From Cribrihabitans_A pelagius (GTDB taxonomy: Bacteria > Pseudomonadota > Alphaproteobacteria > Rhodobacterales > Rhodobacteraceae): a stretch of DNA of 64,000 nt. The first letter of the stretch is position 1. Each line of letters begins with the position of its first letter. Location of the stretch: contig NZ_JBMERR010000024.1 of assembly GCF_048820915.1 (NCBI RefSeq), positions 1 to 64,000 on the forward strand, written 5' to 3'. The notes below the pieces were generated by a model that saw nothing but the letters and a program-made list of their open reading frames with translations, was not told the origin of the DNA and ran no database searches. This document shows positions 1 through 7,942 of the stretch, piece by piece. A program made the position numbers and the translations under genes.

Positions 1-576
1 CGGATGATGGCCGGTCTGGCAGCCGACCACTGCGAAGAGAAGACCGTTATGATCGATGCGATATATCTGAAGGCACACCGCACCGCGACCAGCATGGGCG
101 TCAAAAAGGGGGGCGTGGACGCCTGATCCCTTGCCCGGCAGGGCATTGCGCAGCAATGTCCCGAGAGGGGGCGAACCAAGGGCGGCATGAATACCAAGCT
201 GCATGCCGTTACAGATGCCTCTGGCCGTCCGATCCGGTTCTTCCTGACCGCCGGTCAGGTCAGTGACGACACGGGAGCCAGGGCGCTCCTGAGGAGCTTT
301 CCCGCCGCCGATTGGATGATTGCTGACCGGGGCTACGACGCTGACTGGTTCCGGAATGCCCTGAAAGACAAAGGGATACGTCCTTGCATCCCGGGCAGGA
401 AGTCGCGTGACAAACCCGTTCGATACGACAAGCGCAGATACCAGCGACGCAACCGCATCGAGATCATGTTCGGCAGGCTGAAAGATTGGCGGCGTGTGGC
501 GACCCGATACGACAGGTGCCCGAAGGTCTTCCTCTCAGCCATCGCGCTCGCCGCCGCCGTCATCTTCTGGCTCTGA
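1..576 (+). pseudogene. IS5-family transposase, two frames, broken by a 40-bp insertion
   Basis: Frame 1 reads through the window edge to a stop at 124-126 and carries the family stretch MIDAIYLKAHRTATS followed by VKKGG. At about 103-113 there is an A5G6 run (AAAAAGGGGGG), the usual -1 frameshift site of two-frame IS427-type elements. The -1 frame continues RGRLI (114-128), as expected. The normal continuation GRTKGGMNTKLHAV resumes only at 169 and runs to the stop at 574-576, with the DRGYDADW and IEIMFGRLKDWRR signatures of the catalytic C-terminal half. The 40 bases between (129-168) do not belong to the family sequence and shift the frame. The frameshift design is known for the family; that the copy is dead is inferred. 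Confidence 0.7.
129..168. repeat. 40-bp hairpin-rich insertion inside the transposase
   Basis: The insert holds two small inverted repeats in tandem: TGCCC-ggca-GGGCA (132-145) and ATTGC-gca-GCAAT (145-157). GGG..CATTGC can also pair with GCAATG..CCC, and the outer CCCT with AGGG, giving one longer imperfect hairpin. It interrupts the conserved RGRLI/GRTKGG junction. It may be a small mobile palindrome (REP or MITE-like). Its family was not identified. Confidence 0.45.
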
Positions 577-623
577 AATTCAATGAGTCTGGAGCCTAGC
601 GATCGTCCCAACTCACTCGGCTT

Positions 624-716
624 GCGGCACAGGGCCGAAAAGTCCGGCACGGGCCAATCCGACCCTGTCAGCTGCAACAGGCCAGCCACCGTCCCGTTCT
701 CCATCTGGCTCAACCC
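624..716 (-). pseudogene. Fragment of a second IS5-type transposase
   Basis: Read leftward, about 31 residues resemble the N-terminal part of IS5/IS903-type transposases, with a stretch like LLQLTGSDWPVPDFSALCR that matches the family pattern of a short helix followed by DWPVPDFSTLCRR. Nothing recognisable continues on either side in the same frame. It is a short relic, and the family call rests on this motif only. Confidence 0.45.
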
Positions 717-1198
717 CATGGACGCGCAATTGCTCGTTGGCCGGGCCAATCTGTTGTGCGGTGCTGAAGCCGGGAAGCTTAGACATGCCGGCTGCCAAGC
801 CCGCAGGGTCGCGTTGTGCAACCGCAGCGCGCCGGGTTCTGAAAACCTGCCCCGCCGTGGGTCAGCACGCCGCCCGGCCCACCAGGGCGGGAAAAGGTTG
901 CGGCTCTGACTGAGCGGACAGGAGCCCCTGCCCCGGTCTCGGCTCTGCCCCCTGCCCCCGCCTCAGCGGAGCGGCGGTAATTCGCAGGCCCGGCGCCCAA
1001 GTTTTCAGCACCTTTTCGAAGGCGCCTCCTTACCTGGAGCCGCATCTGCCGACGCGCGAGCTTGCCCCGGCCCTTCAAGATCCGCTGCCATCAACTCTGC
1101 CAAAAGAACTTGCAAAGACCTTGCTCAGCGGCCATCGCCGCAGCCGTCCAGCAACAGCATGGCCTGGTTCGCATCGCGCAAAGCCACGAGCGAATTTC

Positions 1199-1346
1199 AG
1201 GCCTGCTCCTCCAGTCCGGCGCGTGCGCGAGCCAGTTGTGCACGGTCCTGACCGAACACTCCGAACCCGGCCGCAATCCGGGTCATCGAGCGCTTCTCCG
1301 CATGGCGGGCGACAATCAGCGCCCGACCATGAACGGTGAGGGGATT
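1199..1346 (-). pseudogene. N-terminal fragment of an IS481-like transposase
   Basis: Leftward from about 1346 the frame reads NPLTVHGRALIVARHAEKR followed by a helix-turn-helix-like RSMTRIAAGFGV. The expected SVRTVHNWLA continues in the neighbouring frame (about 1250-1220), so a frameshift lies inside the helix-turn-helix. The first frame ends at 1199. This is the pattern of the DNA-binding N-terminus of IS481-type transposases. No catalytic domain is present nearby. Confidence 0.4.
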
Positions 1347-1746
1347 TTAAGAAAGGCGCTCATCCTTATAGGCTTCCGGCATCGGTTTACCGATTGCAGC
1401 ATCGGCATGGATCGGACGGACTACCTGCTGGGAGTTCCTGGCCAGCGCTAGCACCCGCCTGCCGCGGTCTGGGCGGGCCATGCTGCAGCGCAGCGAAAGC
1501 TACTCAAACAGGGCGGCCGTCCCGGCGCGGTGCGCAATCCAGGCCGAACGCGCCGGTGGCAGTCGCTCCTGTAGATTCCAACCGAAGGAGGTTCGCGGGG
1601 TTGCAGCCAATATTTCTGGAGCTGCAGGACTGCAATCTGACGCCGGGCGCGGACAACTCCAAGTGGCCGGCGAAGTTGCCTTTCTGGCGGCTGGGCTGAT
1701 CAGCCTCGACCTCAGCTTCCGCCGCTCCGGCGCCGGGAACACGGCT

Positions 1747-1760
1747 GTCCCCGCGGGGAC
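1747..1760. promoter_or_regulatory. parS-like palindrome 1 (GTCCCCGCGGGGAC)
   Basis: A perfect 14-bp palindrome identical to those in and around parAB. It is the leftmost copy, about 0.5 kb beyond the end of parB in the decayed IS region. Its repetition around a partition operon supports a centromere (ParB-binding) role; this is inferred. Confidence 0.65.
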
Positions 1761-2191
1761 GTAACAGGCCAACGGGCCGCAACGTAAACCTGCCGCGTGC
1801 GCCGCCGCGGCGGTTCGGCATCTTCTCGCGCAGCCGGGGCATCGACAGCGCGTGCGCGACCGAGCGGCTCACCAGGGGGTCACTCGGTTTCCTCAATTGC
1901 CTTGCCGGCGACCTCCGGCCCCTGCCCTGTCGTGTTGGTAAAGGCCGGCGGCCACACCGGCAGCAAGGGCAAGACGGCCTGGCACCTGCTGCTGCAGTAA
2001 GCAGCGCACCTTTTCAGCGCACAAGTTCTTGCGCAAATCGGCACCATCGAGGTCCGGCCGCAGGCCCTTGGTTAGAGCGAATCCGTGCCGGAGGCAGCCA
2101 ATGGCACGCCGCGGAACCGGGCCCGCAACCGGCGGGTGGCTTTCCGGGTGCTGAACTGAGCCAAGCCGGAAATGGATATATGAGGCCGCTT

Positions 2192-2205
2192 GTCCCCGCG
2201 GGGAC
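2192..2205. promoter_or_regulatory. parS-like palindrome 2
   Basis: Perfect GTCCCCGCGGGGAC, extended to 16 bp by flanking T and A (2191-2206). It lies about 60 bp downstream of the parB stop codon, outside coding sequence. Confidence 0.7.
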
Positions 2206-2268
2206 AGCTAAACAAGGCCCGGCGCAACCGCCGGGCCTGCGTCTAGGCCAGAGGTCAGGGCGCTGGCG

Positions 2269-3363
2269 TCAGTCTTCTTCCAATGCGCGGAAGAAGGCGG
2301 CGATGGCGTCCTCAAGCTTGTGCCGCTCGATCTCCGAGAAGTCCCGGTCCATCGCCATCTCGATCTTGCCGTCGCGGGCCTGGCAGCGGACCGTCCCCGC
2401 GGGGACAGTACAGCGCAACGTGGTCTTCGCAACACCGGACCGCGGCGCTGCGCCCGGTTTGGCGGCGGGCTTCGGACGGTCTTCGGCAAAGCGGCGCAGC
2501 AGCGCCAGCTCGGCATCGGCGGTGCCCGGCCGCTCGCGCTCAAGCATCGCGCGCAGAGCCTCAGCCGCCACCTCATCCTCGCCCAGGCGCTTTCGCACAT
2601 CCAGACCAAGCGCCCGCGGGATCGCTTCTGGGTAGGTAAGCAGGCCCCGGACTGCCTCCAGAACGGCCGCGAAATGCCTTATATAGACCCGCTTTTGGCG
2701 CCCTGCCGAAGCATAAAGAACGTTCACCGCCGCCTCGACGTCCCCGGCGGCGGTGGCTTCATCCGCAGCGTAGTTCAGCGCCAGCTGCGCCATCTCGGCA
2801 AAAGAGATGTCGCGCCGCACCAGGTTCTCATCCACCATACGGCGGTAGAGCCCTTGCAGCGTTTCACCACGCGCAACCAGCCCGGCCGGGATCTCGGCAT
2901 AGCGCGCGTCGCCGGTTTCCGCATGCAGTTCGCGGTAGGCCTGGATGCGGCGGAAGCCCTGCACCAGCTCGTAACCGGTCTGCGTCTCCTCGACCCGGAT
3001 CGGGTTGGAGAGGCCGACCGCCTTGATTGACTCCTTCAGCTCTTCCAGGTCCGGGTCGCGGGTTGCGGAGCGGTCGCGGACCAGTTTCGCCATTGAGATT
3101 TTGCCAAGCGGGATGCGGTCGACCACAAGCCCCAGCTTCTTCAGCCGCACAAACTCATGCGCCAGCCGGTCATTCTCGTCGCGGATGTTCTGCTCCGCCT
3201 CGGCCCGGGCACGCAGGGCGCCTGCGTTTTCCGAAATCGCCGTGGCCATCGGCCCGCGGCGGCTTTCACCCGGTTTCTCCTCCGCTTCCGGCACGTCCGT
3301 CCCCGCGGGGACAGGGGCGGGATCGGCGGGGAAGTCGACGTCGAAGACCCTGCGTTTTCTCAT
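2269..3363 (-). CDS. parB: Plasmid partitioning protein ParB
   Basis: This 364-residue protein is a DNA-binding centromere protein for segregating the replicon together with ParA. The N-terminal half contains the ParB/Spo0J core: KLVRDRSATRDPDLEELKESI, then GLSNPIRVEE and YELVQGFRRIQAYREL, followed by an alpha-helical DNA-binding region (MVDENLVRRDISFAEMAQLAL). Its ATG overlaps the parA stop (ATGA at 3360-3363), so the two are translationally coupled. Two perfect parS-like palindromes lie within the gene and are read in frame as VPAGT at residues 18-22 and 320-324, both in regions that look like low-conservation linkers. The family assignment is seen directly. The idea that the protein binds its own gene is inference. 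Confidence 0.93.
   Translation of the reverse strand: MRKRRVFDVDFPADPAPVPAGTDVPEAEEKPGESRRGPMATAISENAGALRARAEAEQNIRDENDRLAHEFVRLKKLGLVVDRIPLGKISMAKLVRDRSATRDPDLEELKESIKAVGLSNPIRVEETQTGYELVQGFRRIQAYRELHAETGDARYAEIPAGLVARGETLQGLYRRMVDENLVRRDISFAEMAQLALNYAADEATAAGDVEAAVNVLYASAGRQKRVYIRHFAAVLEAVRGLLTYPEAIPRALGLDVRKRLGEDEVAAEALRAMLERERPGTADAELALLRRFAEDRPKPAAKPGAAPRSGVAKTTLRCTVPAGTVRCQARDGKIEMAMDRDFSEIERHKLEDAIAAFFRALEED
2393..2406. promoter_or_regulatory. parS-like palindrome 3, inside parB (3' part)
   Basis: Perfect GTCCCCGCGGGGAC within the coding sequence of parB, translated as VPAGT (residues 320-324), about 40 codons before the stop. It lies between the DNA-binding region and the C-terminal helix, where sequence is probably tolerated. 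Confidence 0.75.
3299..3312. promoter_or_regulatory. parS-like palindrome 4, inside parB (5' part)
   Basis: Perfect GTCCCCGCGGGGAC in the first 22 codons of parB, again read as VPAGT (residues 18-22). ParB bound here could sit directly on its own translation start region. Confidence 0.75.
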
Positions 3364-4664
3364 GCCTCGTCCTCCAGCTGGTCCCAGGCTTCCAGGGCGT
3401 AGGCCTTGAACTCCTCGTAAGCCTGATCGAAGGAGGCCCGCGCCCGGCGCCAGGTTTCCCGCGTCATGTCGCGATAGTCGATTTCGTAGATCGAGCTGAG
3501 GAATCGGCCGGATTGTTCGACGGCGCGGGTCATCTCGATCGGGTGCTCGGTCATCCGCCCCTCGAAAACTTTCATGAAGGCCGAACGCATCGCCCGGTGC
3601 AGGTCGTTGCCGGACTCATAGCGCGTAAGCAGGAAGCGAACGTCCTGGAACACCTTGGGCAGCGCAAACGTCCCCGCAGGGACAACTCCGTTAAAGGCAG
3701 AGAGATCTTCCAGCGCTTCTGACAGCTGGCCGATGAAGGAAGTGGTGGAGTCATACTCCCAATAGCCGGGGCCAGAGGGGACATAGAGCATGTCGGCGGC
3801 AAAGACCGCATTCATCGACTGGTAGCCGATCGCGGGCGGGCAGTCGAAAATCATCAGGTCGTAGTCTTCGACCGGCAGCTGGTCCAGGTAGCGGGAGACT
3901 GCGGCGAAGAAGGACCACTCCGGGTTCAGGTGCCGGTACTGGGCGGAAGCAAACTCGACAAAGGCGGCATTGGCACAGCTTGGGATCAGGTCGATGGTGG
4001 GCCAGCACGTGGGTTTGACAAAATCGCTCACCCGCAGATCCTGAAGCCCCATGCCGGTGATCGCTTCGGGCAGCTGGCGCCGGGGCAGGGCGGTGCCGGA
4101 TTCCGCGCCGCGCAGGTTTGCATTCATCCGCTCGGTCTCGCGCACCAAGTCGCGCGCCATGATCCCCCAGACGGTGTAATCCTCGGTCACGTCGCTGAGG
4201 CCCATGGAATGCGACAGCGTTGCCTGCGGGTCGAAATCGACGCAGAGCACCCGGTAGCCGTCCAGCGCCGCGGCATGGGCGAAGTGCAGCGCCACGGTGG
4301 ATTTGCCGGCACCACCCTTGAAGTTGGAGATCGCCACCCTGAGCGCCCGCTTTCTGGCGGGCCGTTTCGGCAGCAGGGATTGGCGGTTGATCTTGATGCG
4401 GCGGCGCAGCTCGTTGATCTCCTCCAGCGAATACCAGCGCTGGCGGCCGTCTTCCTCCACATGGCCCTGCGGCAGCGAGGGGTCGGTCGCGAGCCGGCCA
4501 CGCAGGGTGGACTGGTTGACCCGGAAGATCAGCTCGGCCACCTCCCAGGAGGAGAAACGGCGCAGCGTCTTTTCCATTTCGGGCGAGAAGGTCTGCTGGC
4601 GGATCCAGCTCTGCATCTTGAGCGATTGCGCCTGCATCTTGGACAGGTCTTCGTGGGTAAACAT
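3360..4664 (-). CDS. parA: Plasmid partitioning ATPase ParA
   Basis: This 434-residue protein is a Walker-type partition ATPase. The N-terminal 110 residues form a DNA-binding extension with a MerR/HTH-like segment (FSSWEVAELIFRVNQSTLR), typical of type Ia plasmid ParA that also represses its own operon. The deviant Walker A KGGAGKST follows at about residue 120, with VDFDPQATLS (A' motif) and MIFDCPPAIGY (Walker B). The ATG at 4664 is preferred over a GTG one codon upstream because GAGGAG lies five bases before it. A parS-like site with one mismatch lies in the gene and encodes VPAGT at residues 329-333. parB follows with a 4-bp overlap. The replicase gene is divergent. Confidence 0.93.
   Translation of the reverse strand: MFTHEDLSKMQAQSLKMQSWIRQQTFSPEMEKTLRRFSSWEVAELIFRVNQSTLRGRLATDPSLPQGHVEEDGRQRWYSLEEINELRRRIKINRQSLLPKRPARKRALRVAISNFKGGAGKSTVALHFAHAAALDGYRVLCVDFDPQATLSHSMGLSDVTEDYTVWGIMARDLVRETERMNANLRGAESGTALPRRQLPEAITGMGLQDLRVSDFVKPTCWPTIDLIPSCANAAFVEFASAQYRHLNPEWSFFAAVSRYLDQLPVEDYDLMIFDCPPAIGYQSMNAVFAADMLYVPSGPGYWEYDSTTSFIGQLSEALEDLSAFNGVVPAGTFALPKVFQDVRFLLTRYESGNDLHRAMRSAFMKVFEGRMTEHPIEMTRAVEQSGRFLSSIYEIDYRDMTRETWRRARASFDQAYEEFKAYALEAWDQLEDEA
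3670..3683. promoter_or_regulatory. parS-like palindrome 5, inside parA (one mismatch)
   Basis: GTCCCCGCAGGGAC: one base differs from the perfect palindrome. On the coding (minus) strand it still encodes VPAGT in ParA. Keeping the peptide while losing symmetry by a silent change makes it either a weak site or a decaying one. Confidence 0.55.
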
Positions 4665-4683
4665 CACTGCTCCTCGGTCTGCA

Positions 4684-4698
4684 CGTATATTTTATACG
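4684..4698 (-). promoter_or_regulatory. parA operator palindrome overlapping a promoter -10
   Basis: CGTATA-ttt-TATACG is a perfect inverted repeat 20 bp upstream of the parA ATG. Read leftward it includes TATAAA, a plausible -10 hexamer. Type Ia ParA proteins are known to bind an inverted repeat in their own promoter, so this is a good candidate operator for ParA autorepression. Function is inferred. Confidence 0.5.
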
Positions 4699-4810
4699 GT
4701 GTCTTTGTTTTTGGCGGCGCCCGCGCAGCGGACGCTAATGCGGCCTCGGAATCCATCTACGCCGAATTTGCAAAAAACGCAAAACCTAATATCGTGGGAA
4801 AGAACGTCCT

Positions 4811-4824
4811 GTCCCCGCGGGGAC
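4811..4824. promoter_or_regulatory. parS-like palindrome 6, between parA and the replicase
   Basis: Perfect GTCCCCGCGGGGAC, extended to 16 bp with T and A. It lies about 145 bp upstream of parA and 310 bp before the first possible replicase start, in the putative origin region, and may couple partition to replication. Confidence 0.7.
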
Positions 4825-4925
4825 ACAATTGCGCAAAGCCCCGGCAATCAAGGGGATTCGCGATTCGGCGCCGCAGAGAAGACGTAACTTGATGGCCCGC
4901 GAAAAGGACCCGGGAGACGCCAGAT

Positions 4926-5007
4926 TTAGGGGGACACCGCGCGGACGGCTACCGCCAATTGGGGGACATTCTGATGCCAATAGGGGACATGCTGCCTGTC
5001 CCCCAAT
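4926..5007. repeat. Iteron-like repeats at the putative replication origin
   Basis: Four copies of a short sequence close to TTGGGGGACA occur within 82 bp: direct copies at 4926-4936 (TTAGGGGGACA), 4959-4968 (TTGGGGGACA) and 4980-4990 (ATAGGGGACAT), and one inverted copy at 4997-5007 (TGTCCCCCAAT). Spacings are irregular. They precede the replicase gene, the expected place for initiator-binding sites. The adjoining 4700-4800 and 5020-5120 stretches are clearly AT-richer than the rest. The origin role is inferred. Confidence 0.5.
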
Positions 5008-5121
5008 ACCATTGATACCGATTTTTCATACGAAAAAGGGATTGGGTTGGAAATGAATTGAACCCAGCGCTTGACAGAATCGACATTCCGGACGCAAATC
5101 AGATGCAGAATTTGAATAGCG

Positions 5122-5916
5122 TTGAGTTTGATGCCAAATCGGCCAGCGCAAATCCCGGCGAACCAGAACCGGGGCGAGATGAGGCAGCATATCCCGGCCC
5201 GGCAGGGCAGGGGAGCAGAAACGGGGACGGCAATGCTTGCCAGACGGCCTGCGGGACGCAATGCGTCGGCGCTGAAATATGATATCCTCACCGCGCTGGG
5301 GGCTTATGCGCTGGCCGAAGGCAAACCGGCCGAGAAGCTGGTGCTGAGGTTTCTCACCCTGATCACCGCCCGCTACAACTGGCAGCGCGACGAGCTGGCG
5401 GTCGGCCAGCGCGAGATCGCCCGGTTGTGGCATGTCGATGAGCGCACGGTGAAGCGAGAGATGGCGAAGCTGCGCGGCCGCGGCTGGCTCATCGTCAAGC
5501 GCCAGGGCGCGCGCGGCCGGGTCACCGAATACGGCATCGGCATCGACCGCCTCCTCAGCGACACGCAACCGCGCTGGTCGGCCGTGGGCCCGGATTTCGA
5601 ACACCGGATGCAAGGCGCCGAGGAACCTGCGCTGAACGTGGTGCCGCTGCGCCCCGGTGCCGCACCGCCCGCGCCGGATATCTCCGATGGCAAGGAATGG
5701 AGCTTGGCGAAGGCAGTGCTGCATGCGGAAGACCCGGCCAACTATGCCTCCTGGATCCAGGGCCTGGCGCGGGAGGGCAGGGCAGGGGGCCGGCTGACCC
5801 TGAAGGCGCCAAGCCGCTTTCACGCCAACTACGTCGCTGCGCATCTGACACAGCGGCTGCTGGCGGCCTGCCGGGACGTGGATCCGGATGTCTCTGCGGT
5901 GGTGATCGTGGCCTAG
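5122..5916 (+). CDS. DnaA-like plasmid replication initiator
   Basis: This protein of up to 264 residues starts replication of the replicon. The middle part (about residues 55-150) is a winged-helix-like region with an HTH stretch (EIARLWHVDERTVKREMAKLRGRG). The C-terminal about 75 residues (W-x-L-AKAVLHAEDPANYASWIQGL ... LKAPSRFHANYVAAHL) resemble domain I of DnaA, the hallmark of the DnaA-like plasmid replicases of Rhodobacterales. It lacks the AAA+ ATPase of true DnaA. Starts at 5122, 5179 and 5233 are all possible; the conserved part begins after 5260. It is divergent from parAB with the iteron-like repeats between. The family call is strong from the combined context, but the exact start is unsure. 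Confidence 0.82.
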   Translation: MSLMPNRPAQIPANQNRGEMRQHIPARQGRGAETGTAMLARRPAGRNASALKYDILTALGAYALAEGKPAEKLVLRFLTLITARYNWQRDELAVGQREIARLWHVDERTVKREMAKLRGRGWLIVKRQGARGRVTEYGIGIDRLLSDTQPRWSAVGPDFEHRMQGAEEPALNVVPLRPGAAPPAPDISDGKEWSLAKAVLHAEDPANYASWIQGLAREGRAGGRLTLKAPSRFHANYVAAHLTQRLLAACRDVDPDVSAVVIVA

Positions 5917-6003
5917 CCGGAAGCGGGCGGGTTGAAACGGGCCGCGTCAGGAATTTATGTGCCATTGCGGGGCATTGCCCGCGTGAGGATAGGAGCAGCC
6001 CGG

Positions 6004-7278
6004 ATGAGCCGCGCACAGGAACGGATTTGCGTCATCGGCCTTGGCTATGTAGGGCTGCCGCTGGCGGCGGCCTTCGGGCAGCACCGCCCGGTTGTGGGCT
6101 TCGATATCAGCCCGGAGCGGATCGCGGGCTTGCGCGCGGGCCAGGACCGCACCCGCGAACTCAGTGCCGGAGAACTGGCGGCGGCGCAGCACTTGAGCTT
6201 CACCTCCGACCCGGCGGAGATCGCCGCTTGCAGCATCTATATCGTCACCGTGCCGACGCCCGTCGATGCCAGCCACCGCCCCGACCTGACGCCGCTGCTT
6301 TCGGCGTCGGAAATTGCCGGCAGCGTGCTGAAGCCGGGTGACCTGGTGATCTATGAATCCACCGTCTACCCCGGCGCCACCGAAGAAGACTGCGTGCCCG
6401 TGCTGGAGGCGCGCTCGGGGCTGGTGTTCAACCGCGATTTCTTTGCCGGCTACAGCCCGGAGCGGATCAACCCGGGCGACAAGACGCGGCGGCTGAAGGA
6501 TATCGTTAAGATTACCTCCGGCTCCACGCCTGAGGTGGCGGACCGGGTCGATGCGCTCTACCGCGAGGTGGTCGAGGCGGGCACCCACAAGGCCGAAAGC
6601 ATCCGCGTGGCCGAAGCCGCCAAGGTGATCGAGAACAGCCAGCGCGACATTAACATCGCGCTGGTCAACGAGCTCGCCAAGATCTTCAACCGCATGGGGC
6701 TGGACACCGAGGCGGTGCTGAGGGCGGCGGGCACCAAGTGGAACTTCCTGCCCTTCCGGCCCGGGCTGGTCGGCGGCCATTGCATCGGGGTCGACCCCTA
6801 TTACCTCACCCACAAGGCGGAACAGATGGGCTATCACCCGGAGATTCTGCTCGCCGGGCGGCGGCTCAACGATGGCATGGGCGCCTATGCGGCGGGCGAG
6901 ATGGTCAAGGCGATGCTGAAGCGCGGCCTGGCGCTGGAAGGCGCGCGGGTGCTGGTGATGGGGCTGACCTTCAAGGAGAACTGCCCGGACCTGCGCAACA
7001 CCCGCGTGATCGACGTGGTGCGCGGACTGGAAGACTACGGTCTCGCTGTCGATGTCCACGACCCTCACGCCGACCCGGCCGAGGCGCAGGCGGAATACGG
7101 TCTTCCACTGGTGGCGGAGCCGGGGCAGGGGGCCTATGCCGGGGTGGTGCTCGCGGTCGGACATGACGAGTTCCGGCAGATGGGCGCGGAGGCCCTCCGC
7201 AGTTTCGGGGCGGAAGGCGCGGTACTCTACGACCTGAAATATGTGCTGGCGCCGGAAGAAGCGGACCTGCGGCTGTGA
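6004..7278 (+). CDS. tviB: UDP-N-acetylhexosamine dehydrogenase, TviB/WbpO type
   Basis: This NAD-dependent four-electron dehydrogenase oxidises C6 of a UDP-N-acetylhexosamine to the uronic acid for surface polysaccharide synthesis. The 424-residue protein begins with the Rossmann motif ICVIGLGYVGLPLA, has the central lysine-containing AAKVIENSQRDINIALVNE helix, and the catalytic cysteine (C260) in GGHCIGVDPYYLTHKAEQ, whose wording is typical of the TviB/WbpO branch rather than UDP-glucose dehydrogenase. The C-terminal domain (VLVMGLTFKENCPDLRNTRV) is complete. The ATG at 6004 is chosen because it directly precedes the Rossmann strand and has AGGAG nine bases upstream. No glycosyltransferase or polysaccharide neighbours are present, so it is an orphan here. 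Substrate (GlcNAc or GalNAc) is unresolved. Confidence 0.85.
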   Translation: MSRAQERICVIGLGYVGLPLAAAFGQHRPVVGFDISPERIAGLRAGQDRTRELSAGELAAAQHLSFTSDPAEIAACSIYIVTVPTPVDASHRPDLTPLLSASEIAGSVLKPGDLVIYESTVYPGATEEDCVPVLEARSGLVFNRDFFAGYSPERINPGDKTRRLKDIVKITSGSTPEVADRVDALYREVVEAGTHKAESIRVAEAAKVIENSQRDINIALVNELAKIFNRMGLDTEAVLRAAGTKWNFLPFRPGLVGGHCIGVDPYYLTHKAEQMGYHPEILLAGRRLNDGMGAYAAGEMVKAMLKRGLALEGARVLVMGLTFKENCPDLRNTRVIDVVRGLEDYGLAVDVHDPHADPAEAQAEYGLPLVAEPGQGAYAGVVLAVGHDEFRQMGAEALRSFGAEGAVLYDLKYVLAPEEADLRL

Positions 7279-7448
7279 GGAAACTCCAAGGGCCGGCGCC
7301 AGTCCGCCGGGGTGGCGCTGCCGACGGGGAGGTCGCCATTTTATCACCGCAAAACCCTTCCTTGGTCCGACCGTTGCGCTAGGCTGCCGGAACCGGCAGG
7401 CGCCTATCCTGTGCCTGGCGTTTGAAATTGCGCAGGGAGAGATTGGAA

Positions 7449-7883
7449 ATGAGCGAAGTTCTGGAAGGCCGCTGTCTTTGCGGCAGCGTGACAATCCGCG
7501 TCCAAGGCGCGCACGACCCGCGGCCGGGCGCTTGCCACTGCCGCATGTGCCAGCGCTGGAGCGGCGGGCTTTTCCTGTGTTTCGAGGCTGCCGCGGATGC
7601 GGTGACGGCGGAGGGACCGGTCACGCGCTACGCCTCCAGCGAATTTGCCGAACGCGCCTTCTGCGGCAAATGCGGCGCGCACCTGTGGATGCGGACCCTG
7701 AAGGGGGAGAACCCCGGCTATGACCTTATGCCCGGGCTGTTTGATGCGGCGCTCAGCTGGCCGATGCGCTCGGAGATCTATACCGACAGGGCGATGGCCG
7801 CAGTGCAGCTGGCGGGAGATCACAAGCGGGCGACGCGGGCCGAGTATGAAGCGAAGAACCTGCATATCGAAGGGGATGGGTGA
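7449..7883 (+). CDS. GFA-family (CENP-V/GFA) zinc protein
   Basis: This 144-residue protein belongs to the family named after glutathione-dependent formaldehyde-activating enzyme. Most members are small zinc proteins of unknown reaction. The zinc ligands are visible: RCLCGSV near the N-terminus, CHCRMCQRWSG about 30 residues later, and FCGKCGAHLW around residue 75. The ATG at 7449 has GGAGAG ten bases upstream. It stands alone between the sugar dehydrogenase and an RpiR regulator on the other strand, so context gives no substrate. Confidence 0.8.
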   Translation: MSEVLEGRCLCGSVTIRVQGAHDPRPGACHCRMCQRWSGGLFLCFEAAADAVTAEGPVTRYASSEFAERAFCGKCGAHLWMRTLKGENPGYDLMPGLFDAALSWPMRSEIYTDRAMAAVQLAGDHKRATRAEYEAKNLHIEGDG

Positions 7884-7942
7884 AAAAAGCGGGTAAGGAC
7901 CAGCGCCAGTCCAGCGGCCTCGCCATGTGTCCGGGCCGGGCG

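Larger units (their letters stand above)
1..599 (+). mobile_element. IS5-family (IS427-like) insertion sequence remnant, right part
   Basis: The window opens inside an IS. Two transposase reading frames run rightward to 576, followed at about 581-599 by a short terminal-repeat-like stretch ending in CTAG (596-599), a usual target and end signature of this IS group. The left end lies outside the window. The transposase is interrupted (see the pseudogene entry), so the copy is probably inactive. It sits next to a plasmid replication module, a common place for IS accumulation. Confidence 0.7.
717..2189. other. Gene-poor decayed region
   Basis: Apart from the short transposase relic and one partition-site palindrome (1747-1760), no reading frame here shows a recognisable family, a good ribosome-binding site or plausible codon use. 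Frames present on both strands look like chance open frames in GC-rich DNA. The stretch is best read as accumulated insertion-sequence debris flanking the replication module. Confidence 0.5.

Noticed and set aside
583..1451. Several overlapping open frames right of the first IS
   Set aside because: No recognisable family except two short transposase relics on the minus strand; no ribosome-binding sites.
4926..5007. Possible CRISPR-like array of GGGGAC repeats
   Set aside because: The repeats are only 10-11 bp, irregularly spaced and partly inverted, so they fit iterons, not CRISPR. No cas genes are present.
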